A DNA stretch of 24,989 nt from positions 80,688 to 105,676 of the forward strand of contig NW_001865075.1 of the NCBI RefSeq assembly GCF_000002865.3, in the 5' to 3' direction. Each line of letters opens with the position of its first letter. The stretch's first letter is position 1. Under the pieces are notes generated by a model. That model was not told where the DNA came from and searched no databases. It was given only the letters and a program-made list of their open reading frames with translations. This document shows positions 9,790 through 18,007 of this stretch, one piece after another. The DNA comes from Monosiga brevicollis MX1. Its lineage: Eukaryota > Opisthokonta > Choanoflagellata > Craspedida > Salpingoecidae. Made by a program: the position numbers and the translations under genes.

Positions 9790-9821
9790 ACGTTCATAAA
9801 TCCATCCCCAAATATTTTCGT

Positions 9822-9837
9822 ACACACACACACACAC

Positions 9838-9897
<60 letters not shown>
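9822..9897. repeat. (CA)n microsatellite abutting a start codon
   Basis: About 75 bases of CA with one CG interruption (CACGCACA), ending directly against AAATG of the ERICH2-like gene. Confidence 0.95.
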
Positions 9898-9898
<1 letters not shown>

Positions 9899-10888
9899 TG
9901 GCAGCGCGATCGTCTTCACGGCCCACTTCAGGGGCCACTGCCTCTGGACGCGGGGGTCTGAGATCATTTACATGTAAGTCATCTTGGGGTGTGCGGTTGG
10001 GCAGCTCAGTCCGCTACTCGAGGGAGGCTGGCGTCACAGCAGCACCAAATTTTCCTCACCAAGCGCCTCTCTGTCAGCGGGCCAGCGGCCTGCACCGGCT
10101 TCTGCCCAGTCACGTCCACTTGCCAAGCGCGTGGAAGACGAAGATGACGTGCCCGAGGAAGTTGATGAGGATGTCAGCGAACTGACGACGGCGCCCATGG
10201 AGCTGGTCGGCGAGGTACGCCAATGCCCGACTCCCTGGCGCGTCTCCCTAGCGACCGCGTCTCTAGCGACCGGCCTATCCTGACCGAATCCAACGGTCGC
10301 AAACAGTTTCTGGCGGCCGTCATGTGCAAGCAATACGAGCGTGCCAATGACCTTTGCCAGCAGAGTAAGAGTGCCATGCCACGTGTATGGTACTGATGTA
10401 AATCTTGTGACCGACACAAGGTCTCAGATCTGCTCATTCCCGACTTGCCTTGTCGGCGCTCTAGTTCTCCAAGTCGACCCCAGTAACAGCACAGTGCTCG
10501 AGTTTCGCAGTGTTTTGGCCTCGGTGCTGGCTGCTGGTAGGAACGAACATCATTCCTCTCATCATATGCCACCTGCTGCAGACCCTTGATTGCCAATCTA
10601 ATGCTTGCATGATGCGCAGATGAAGAAGAGGACGATGATGAGGATGAGGATGACGATGATGAGGATGATGACGATGACGAAGACGATGACGACGACGACG
10701 ATGACGGTGGCGATGACAATGGCCAAGATGCCGAGGGCGACGCTTCTGATGATGACGCCTCCTCCATGGGCGACGAGGAGCCAGACGCATACGAGCCCAG
10801 CGGGGTACTCGATCGGCTTACGAGCACAAATCACGACGGAGATTTAAAACAACTCCAACATCAACTACAAAATGCATCTCTCAATTAG
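9898..10888 (+). CDS. ERICH2-like glutamate/aspartate-rich protein
   Basis: Five exons (9898-9973, 10078-10214, 10307-10364, 10465-10536, 10620-10888) give 203 residues with consistent phases. The conserved part is the helical repeat APMELVGE-FLAAVMCKQYERANDLCQQ-ILQVDPSNSTVLEFRSVLASVL. It matches the ERICH2 C-terminal pattern (ELxxEFLxAxMxKxYxxAKKLCQxIL...EPxNxxAKEF), which resembles a single TPR-like unit. A long Asp/Glu tract (exon 5, about 25 acidic residues) and GDEEPDAYEPSG follow, as in ERICH2. The molecular role of the family is not established, so I assign none. Intron 1 uses the CTCTCTGTCAG acceptor, because this is the one that keeps phase. The gene converges on the sulfotransferase gene 260 bases away. 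Confidence 0.75.
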
Positions 10889-11148
10889 CAACTTGACCCC
10901 CCCCCCTTCATCTATCTGCCGACTTTGCAGTCACAACGGCGTGTTAGGGTTTCGCGGAATATGCACACGACATGGCTGTTTCCTCTTGGAATCAGGCCAT
11001 TGGAGTGTTCTATTGCTGGCTCTGGAATAATGGAAACTTAAATCTGGTTCATGGTCATGCATGAAGGTGATAAAAACAATAACAATGCCGCAGTGGCAGA
11101 GGCATCGAATCAGGCCCGTGCTTCATGGGCACAGGCACGGGCGTTGGC
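10889..11148. other. Convergent spacer
   Basis: 260 bases between the ERICH2-like stop and the sulfotransferase stop. It contains a C9 run (10898-10906) and AATAA-like A/T patches that could serve polyadenylation. No gene is seen. Confidence 0.4.
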
Positions 11149-12474
11149 CTACGTGTTTTGCTCGTGCAGTTTGCGAAGTTCCGTCAGGCTGAGTTCCAAA
11201 AAGGCTTCGGCTTCCGGGACCATTTCTGTATAGTAGGGCGTGCTCCAGCGCAGCGCGTAGTCAAAAATCAGAGCATCACACCGGTTACGCAAGCGCGAAA
11301 GCGTTTGCAGTGTGGTGTTGTGCTCCAGTACGCCGCGCGCCTCGTCCGGGCGAGTGCTGCGCGCGTGCGAGTAGTCGGCATTGTTTGACTCGGGGAAGGG
11401 CAGTGACCATCCCTCGTAGCGTCGACCAAACAGATAATGCATCATCAATCGCAGCGCCGGAAGGTGCTGGGTTGTAGCAAACAAATGGAATCGATCCGCC
11501 AAGACCCGGATGGCCTCGACGCACTCCGAGGCGGATATTGGGCCGAGGGAGTTGCGACTCAGCAAGAAACGCTGCCCATGTGGTGCCACATCCCGTCATC
11601 AAAGCAAATGAGCCCAGGCTAAGCAGACCCTGTCATTGGCGACAGGAGGACGAGATAAAGGCGCAAAGGTCGCAGGATACGTACCGTATAGGTCTCGTGC
11701 ACAATGAGGTGGTGGCGCAAAAAGTACTCAAAGTCGGCATCGCAGATGGCGTCTTGCATGGCCACTGGGAGGGTAACCAGCCAGAGCAGGGGGATGCTCT
11801 TGTCGCCCGGTGGCAGCTGGTCTGGTGAGGCCAGGTGCCGATAGCGACACGCTGATCGGATGAAGAAAAAGTGTGAAAGGAGTCGAGTCTCGGGATCGCG
11901 CACCACGGTCAGGAGGTACAAGTGGCCACCCTCAAACCCGCTTTGTCTGAACGAGAAAAGAAGAAGAAAAAAAAAAAAAAAGCAAATCGAAGAAGAATGA
12001 GCTGCAACGCGCGAGCGCGAGTGTTTCTGTGGACGAGACGTGTCAGTACCTGTATGCGTGGTTGATCTGCTTAAAGCCACCATCGATTTGATCGAGTTGG
12101 ATGTGTGGGCAGTCGTAGCAGGCCTGAAGGCGAGGCGACAGCTTGCAGGGCGTGCAGTTGGTCGAGTAGAGACAGCTGCTGCAGGCATCCACCATGGGCT
12201 CACAGGCGTTGGCACAATAGCCCATTTGAACACGGATGGTGCTATCTACGCTGGTAGAGCCGCTCTTGGGAATCCGCAAGAATCCCAGGCGGTCGGTGCG
12301 GCCCAAGGCTTGTGGCGATCTCAGCAACGCCGACGGCGTGACATCGGCCAGTTGGGCATGAATCATTTCAAGCTCACTCGAGGTGAATGGCGCAAAGCCA
12401 TGCATTACCATCTCACCACAGCAGCACGTGGCCAGCATGCCCAGGGCCACCACGATCCATGCCTGGACCATCAT
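11149..12474 (-). CDS. PAPS-dependent sulfotransferase, secretory pathway
   Basis: Three exons (12474-12050, 11946-11685, 11571-11149) give 369 residues, all phases consistent. Residues 1-20 form a hydrophobic signal peptide or anchor (MMVQAWIVVALGMLATCCC). GFLRIPKSGSTS (residues ~64-75) is the 5'-phosphosulfate binding loop, and TVVRDPETRLLSHFFF (~155-170) is the 3'-phosphate binding motif with the usual Arg-Asp-Pro and Ser. This is the layout of Golgi carbohydrate sulfotransferases (Sulfotransfer_2-type, e.g. uronyl 2-O, Gal-3-O). The acceptor sugar cannot be told from sequence. The C-terminal exon has the moderately conserved ADRFHLFATTQHLPALRLMM helix. Eight cysteines are packed into residues 87-122, between the two PAPS motifs, an unusual insert. 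The gene is divergent from SLBP and convergent with the ERICH2-like gene. Confidence 0.85.
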
Positions 12475-12977
<503 letters not shown>

Positions 12978-14285
12978 ATGGATCGCGGCGGTGACCACGA
13001 GTTCACTGGCTCACGACGTGACCATGAGGGCACTGGCTCGCGGCGTGACTATGAGGGCAGAGACCCGCGGCTAGACTATGAGGGCAGAGACCCACGGCTA
13101 GACCATGACAGCAGTGGCTCGTGGCGTGACCATGAGAGCCGTGGCTCGCGGCGTGACTATGAAAGCAAAGACAGGCGTCGTGACTTTACAGCCAGAGACC
13201 CAAGGCGTGACTACGACGGCAGAGACCCACGGCGTGACTATGAGCGACGAGACACCCAAAACGACCACGAGTCCAGGCGTTCACGGCGTGACGACAGGTT
13301 CAGCGATTCGCATTCAACGTCGTCCCAGGACCGCAACGGAAGCGGCGATTGGAATCAGCGACCGAGGGATGGGAGACAGCGCCATCGCCGCGCTGACCAT
13401 CCGCAGAGCTCGCGTGGGGGTGAGGCGGACGCTCGTGACGAGGATCGGCGTTCGTCCCACCGTGATGCTCAGGGCTCTCAAAGTCGCAGCTCGGCTCGCA
13501 TGGGTCGACATTTCTTTGATACCAAGTGAGCACCTACCTGGCCATGCTCTGGCTGCCTCAAAGCAACCATTTCCTCATGGCTACCCACCCCTGTCTTTGT
13601 TTATGGCGTCTGTTGCTGTGCTGTGCGTCAAAGGGAGAAGGAGGATGATCAACATCGTTTGAGCCAGCGTCGCAAGGCCATCATGATGGGCAAGAACACG
13701 ATTGGCTACCAAAACTACCTTCGCACCATTCCCCGGTTTGTCCCTTGGGTTGGTTCGGCTGACGTTCAGCCTCGCCGCATCCCTGAGTACCAGGGGGGCA
13801 TCAAGGGCTGTTCGCCTTGCAGACTGAACATTGACGTGCTTCACCGCATTGATAGGGAGAATCGGACCTCAGAGCACCCTACAACGCCGCCACCCGAGGC
13901 CAAATGTAGCAAGCGTGCCTTTGATTCGTGGGTCAGAAATTGGCGCCGTGCGCTTCACCAGTTTGACACCATTGACCAAGACTCGGGTCCAGACTCCAAC
14001 ACGCCTGCACAAGAAACATCCGCCGCCACCGAGCCGCTTGACACGGACGCAGATGCCTATTTGTTGCAAGGGTCAGAAGAGCTGACTTTTGATACGTTTC
14101 AACAGGCCCTCGACCCAACACAGCGCCGCCCTACTGATGATCCTCAAAACGGCGCTGAGCTGTCTACGGACGCCCCTGAACCGGATGCCGACCCTGGCCA
14201 GTATGTAGCCGTTTTACCCGCTGAATGGACACGACAGATTTTCGACCTCAAATCACTGCATTCCGCCCCCCTTTTGCAACCGTGA
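12978..14285 (+). CDS. SLBP: Histone stem-loop binding protein SLBP
   Basis: Binds the 3' stem-loop of replication-dependent histone mRNAs for their processing and translation. Exons are 12978-13525, 13634-13735 and 13856-14285, giving 359 residues to the first stop. The RNA-binding domain is at residues ~190-255: QRRKAIMMGKNTIGYQNYLR, then TIPR, then CSKRAFDSWVRNWRRALHQFD. This matches the family pattern RQKQIxYGKNTxxYxxYxxxVPR...SRRxWDxxIKxWRxxLHxWD. The splice 13735/13856 joins IPR to ENRTSEHP and removes a 120-base, stop-free intron that is a multiple of three. The usual TPNK motif reads TPPP here. The N-terminus (1-182) is an Arg/Asp/Ser-rich run of ~9-residue repeats such as RRDYEGRDP. 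At 14285 the frame ends abruptly, but an acidic tail EDEDDDFDIDAFL lies in the neighbouring frame and ends at 14389, so a one-base slip at C6 (14266-14271) is likely. Confidence 0.9.
12990..13290 (+). repeat. Imperfect ~27-bp tandem repeats coding for RRDYEGRDP-like units
   Basis: Within SLBP exon 1, about ten degenerate units of 24-27 bases, of the type CGGCGTGACTATGAGGGCAG, encode [RK]R[RL]DYE[GS][RK]D[PR]. Frame is kept throughout. Confidence 0.85.
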
Positions 14286-14389
14286 GCAGGACCATTGCTG
14301 GCAACGATTTGTCCGTGATGCAGCGTCTCCTGCAAACTGACAACGTCGAGGATGAAGATGACGACTTTGACATTGATGCTTTTTTGTAA
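14286..14389 (+). pseudogene. SLBP: Out-of-frame SLBP C-terminal tail
   Basis: If one base is added in the C6 run at 14266-14271, SLBP continues as FATVSRTIAGNDLSVMQRLL and then an acidic end EDEDDDFDIDAFL before TAA at 14387-14389. SLBPs usually end in an acidic DEFDLE-type tail, so this looks like the genuine C-terminus. It may be a sequencing or assembly slip, a real frameshift, or an unrecognised intron (none with the right phase was found). Confidence 0.6.
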
Positions 14390-14427
14390 TTGCTCGAGGT
14401 GACACTCTCTATGCGTTTGCCTCATCA

Positions 14428-15102
14428 CTATGCCACCTTGCTTGGATCCCAGCAAAAGCGCTGGCCGTCGGCCAAGCCTGCCAGCTCGTCTAGAGAAGCC
14501 TCATCAAGGGTGATATCCAGCTTCAAGTTGTCCTCGATTCGTTGGCGCGTGCTCTATGGCAAGGACAACAAGCAGCGTCAACGGATGTGGGCGGCCGGTA
14601 TAGCCGGCAAACGGTGGATCTTACAGCCTTGACGGCAAAGGGCAGTCCTTGTGCGCGGCACCAAGCAAGTAACACCGCAGCGGGCTATTGTCACAATAAA
14701 AGCCCAACGCAGCCACCAGAGTTAGAAACGCCGGTCAGAGCCTACTCATCGCCAGTCGATGCAAAATCGCCGACGCACGCCGAGCGTGCATGCAATCGAG
14801 CTCTTCTCAGCTGATCGGCCATACCAACCTGTGTCTTGAGTCTCTGTGCAATGTTGCATACAATGGGATGTGCCAACAATTCCCCACTACCCAAGGGGGA
14901 GTACGCCTGATGTTGGCAGCAAAGGCACACTGCTAAGAACAGGCCGGGCCCTAAAGTCAAGAGATTGTCGGCGACTGCATGCGCGCACCTGGGGCTGCAC
15001 GTTGACCGATTGGCAAAATTCTCGCAGCTACATTTCAACCAAGGCAGGCGGAACGATTACGTTGTGAGAGGCAACGTAGCAAACTTTGAACGGGGGAATC
15101 GA

Positions 15103-15141
<39 letters not shown>

Positions 15142-16090
15142 AAGGGCAGGGTGGGACCGAATCTAGATGGCCGACTCCGTACTTCGGACTGAGGCAGGCG
15201 GGGGTGAATTTCAAACTGGTTGACCAGAGGGGGTATTTCTGCGGCTGCCAGCAGCTCACGCAAGTGTGTTTGCTCATAGTTGCTGACACCGATGGCATGC
15301 ACGCGTCCAGCTTTGACCTCTTCCTCCAGCGCTCTACAGGCGGGCAGCACATGAGGGTGGGACCTCAGTCGCACACTGAACACAATGCGGCAACTAGGGA
15401 CGCTGACCGCCAGGTTTCCAAGCGCACAACTGCGTGCTGGGGGTCGTCGGGTGCGAGTTTCTGAGGGCACGCAACATGGTACAATGGGATGTGGTTAGAT
15501 GTTAGCGGCAAAGCAAGAAGAGCCATTGTTGGTGGTGGAAACAGAATCAAACGGGCGCGCACCGCTTTGCCGGGCCAGTGTACCAAGTAGAGATCAATGT
15601 AGTCGAGACCCAAGGCCTCAAGCGAGCGATGCACCGCTGCTGCCGCTGCTTCCCGACCATGTTCTCGCGGTGAAAGCTTGCTGGTGATAAATACGGCCTT
15701 CCGGTCAGCCACAATGCCCGAGTCCACGGCCGTCTGCAGTGCTCGTCCCACTTCAGCCTCATTCCGGTACACGGTCGCCGTATCTAGTGGCCAAGAGGAA
15801 AGGTGCAAGGGTGAGCTGTGTAACAGATGGTGGCAGTGCACTGCCGGCTGGGAGGTTGCTCTGTCTCGGTCGCACCGATGTGACGATAGCCAGCCCGCAG
15901 AGCGTCGAGTACGGCGTTGTACGCAGCGTCCCCCCGCAGCTTGAAGGTGCCAACTGTGCCATGACAGCCAACGCGGGGCGGCAAAGTGGGATGAGGCAAG
16001 CAGCTCTTGAGCGGGACAGCACGATGACCTCAACCCGAGCCGAGCGCACATACAAGCCATCGGAGGTAGTGCACCAGCTCTCGCGCTCAT
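14428..16090 (-). CDS. Aldo-keto reductase (AKR superfamily)
   Basis: NADPH-dependent carbonyl reductase; the substrate cannot be inferred. Nine exons, all phases agreeing: 16090-16054, 15953-15876, 15783-15563, 15460-15408, 15333-15183, 15027-14989, 14906-14829, 14684-14625 and 14553-14428, giving 280 residues, the usual size for small cytosolic AKRs. The catalytic tetrad is present: Asp39 and Tyr44 in DTATVYRNEAEVG, Lys74 in ITSKL, and His107 in YLVHWPG. Other family landmarks are MAFGTFKLRG, RLETWRALEEEV, GRVHAIGVSNY, LVNQFEIHPRLPQ, AYSPLGSGELL and a C-terminal RFCWDPSKV. The usual IPKS cofactor segment reads AVKAS. The intron between exons 5 and 6 holds a 32-base A run on the plus strand (poly-T in the transcript). 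The stop lies only 38 bases from the likely SLBP stop. Confidence 0.92.
15108..15139. repeat. 32-base A homopolymer (intronic)
   Basis: Uninterrupted A on the plus strand, inside the intron between exons 5 and 6 of the aldo-keto reductase gene. In the minus-strand transcript it is poly-T and could extend the polypyrimidine tract. Confidence 0.95.
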
Positions 16091-16511
16091 GCCGTCGGTC
16101 TATCGATACAGAAAAAAGTCAATGAATCTCGCACGCTTGTATGAGCATATGTCTACCATCTATGGCACGTGTTGCGAGGGCTCCAGCCCCTGCTAGTGAG
16201 CCGTTCGTCTCGCCCGACGCGACGCAATGGATCGTCTCCTCGCTGCTCGTTCTGCTCTCATTGACACTCTCCTTCTGCACGCTCAATCCTCTGTTCTATC
16301 TCTGAAAACTGTTCATAAACCAGCGCACTCCCTGATTTTGGTTGAATTTAACGTGTGAAAAAAATTGAGCGTGACTCTTTCTCTCAACCTGGTTGTGAAT
16401 CGTATTCTCTCTCTGCACATCTTGCTCTCTCCCTTTCACACACATGTCTCTCTCTCTTAATCTCTCTCTCTCTCTCTAATTTTTTTTTTTTTTTTTGGCG
16501 CAGAAGAGGAA
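16091..16511. promoter_or_regulatory. Divergent gap AKR / EXOSC1
   Basis: 421 bases between divergent starts. One TCTCTGAAAA (16299-16308) is shared with the BRPF/TFB5 gap. The right half is a CT-repeat plus T18 tract (about 16420-16496) ending GGCGCAG at 16503, eight bases before the EXOSC1 ATG. This may be a 5'-UTR splice acceptor or an initiator. No gene is seen. Confidence 0.55.
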
Positions 16512-17870
16512 ATGGCGGCGGCTGAACTTTTGTGTGGTGGGGTGGACCAGGTGGTGCTGCCGGGGACCCGGTTGGCCAAGGCTGATGACTACGCGGCAGG
16601 CGAAGGTTTGTGCCTTTGTATTCATTCATTTGTTGGTTCCATTTGCTGTTTCCATTTGCGTTGGCTTAATGCGCCCTCGAGGTCGCGTGTGAGGAGATGA
16701 GCTCAATCGTCCGGAACGGTTCTTTTTTTGCTGCGATCAATAGGGACCTATGTTCGTCACGACCGCGTCTGTGCCAGCCTGCGTGGAACAGTGGTTATTC
16801 ATACGCCCGAGCCCAGCGAGGACGAGGATGCCGCCAAGGTCAAGGCCGTGCTGCGGGTCGTGCGTGGCGGCGCTGTCCCCTCGCTCATGCCGTCCGTCGG
16901 CTCGACCGTCACCTGCAAGGTACAGGCGGACCCCAAGCTCCATCTCCAGCACGCACCTAGGGCTGGCAATGCGGATTTCAGCCAGCCATTTTCTTTGCGC
17001 AGATGCCGCTTTGGTCTAGCATCTTCTGACCATGTTTGGTCAAGGCGGTGCCTGAGCGAGGAGCATGTTGGCTGAGGCTCATGATGATCTGCTTTTTCCC
17101 CATCTTGAAGGTTACCAGCATTAATACGCAACAGGCCCGCGTTGTAATCCTCTGCGTTGACGGCAAGCCTGTCGCCACACGCTTCAGCGGCATCATCAGG
17201 TCTGTGAAATATCTTCTTTGAAAAAAAAAAACCCCCACGTTGCTCGTGGCTTCCATTTGAGGCACACTCTCCAATCCGGCCGATGGCGTTTGCGACCACG
17301 GCTCATTTTGCTTTGTTTCGCTTAGGATACAAGACATTCGGGCGCTCGAGAAGGACAAGGTTGAAATGCATAGCTCTTTCCGACCCAACGACGTGGTGTT
17401 GGCGCGCGTGGTTCGTGATGCTGGCCCTTTTTTCTCCGGGTTTTGTCAAATCTTTGATATGCCTGACTGGATGCCTGATGTTGCGGGGTACAACAGATTT
17501 CCCTGGGTGATGCGCGTAGTTATTATCTTTCAACGGCAGAAGATGCTTTGGGCGTGATTGCTGCCCGCAGTGAAGCCGGTGCGTTGCTTGAATAGGCGGT
17601 GCATGATTGATATTTTCTTTTTGCCACAGTGCAAGCATGTCTGACTGATTTCGCACGCTGTTGCAGGTGCACCGCTCATCCCCACGAGCTGGTGTGAAAT
17701 GACGTGCCAACAGTCTGGACTCAAGGTGTGCTATTGCTCAACTGAGAAAATTTTTCTGTTTCTTGCCCTCGTTCCATCGCGCCCCCACTAATGGCCCCGG
17801 CTGAACCTTGTGTGTGTGTGTGTGTGTGTGTGCGATTTAGGAGCTGCGCAAAGTCGCCAAGACGGTATAG
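16512..17870 (+). CDS. EXOSC1: Exosome complex subunit CSL4
   Basis: S1-domain cap subunit of the RNA exosome, which threads RNA to the nuclease core in nucleus and cytoplasm. Seven exons (16512-16605, 16744-16919, 17111-17199, 17326-17410, 17497-17578, 17667-17725, 17841-17870) give 204 residues (human 195). N-terminal segment: VLPGTRLAKADDYAAGEGTYVRH, broken across an intron at GEG. S1 domain: SVGSTVTCKVTSINTQQARV, then SGIIRIQDIRALEKDKVEM, then SFRPNDVVLARV-ISLGDARSYYLSTAEDALGV. C-terminal segment: APLIPTSWCEMTC, then ELRKVAKTV, matching human SWCEMQC and EFRKVARV. The last intron holds a (GT)n run. The match is nearly colinear, so the model is secure. The gene is convergent with PIGV. Confidence 0.96.
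17809..17832. repeat. (GT)n in the last EXOSC1 intron
   Basis: 24 bases of GT, immediately before the GCGATTTAG splice acceptor of the 30-base final exon. Confidence 0.92.
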
Positions 17871-17904
17871 ATTTGGAGCAGAGGTGCAAAAGCCACAGCA
17901 GACG

Positions 17905-17966
17905 GTAAACCAAAAGCAAAGAAAATTGAAGATACGTAAACCAAAAGCAAAGAAAATCGAAGATAC
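17905..17966. repeat. 31-bp tandem duplication between convergent genes
   Basis: Two adjacent 31-base units beginning GTAAACCAAAAGCAAAGAAA (17905-17935 and 17936-17966) differ at one base (T/C). They lie between the EXOSC1 stop and the PIGV stop, so probably in the 3' UTRs. Confidence 0.95.
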
Positions 17967-18007
17967 TTGATCAATCTGGAGTCTCTTGTCCCTCTGTCCT
18001 GCTCGCC

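Larger units (their letters stand above)
9449..9897. promoter_or_regulatory. Upstream region of the ERICH2-like gene
   Basis: No coding region is supported here. The stretch contains CT-rich sequence (9510-9570), the 16-bp inverted repeat at 9740-9789 and the long (CA)n tract that ends immediately before the ATG at 9898. Open frames through the CA tract encode only alternating Thr-His or Val-Cys and are rejected. Confidence 0.5.

Noticed and set aside
9717-9977. Open frame encoding a long Thr-His repeat
   Set aside because: It exists only because (CA)n has no stop codons. No conserved sequence flanks it, and the in-phase start for the ERICH2-like gene is at 9898.
14390-14814. Plus-strand frames over the aldo-keto reductase 3' exons
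   Set aside because: They are antisense shadows of AKR exons 7-9, whose family match and splice phases are clear on the minus strand.
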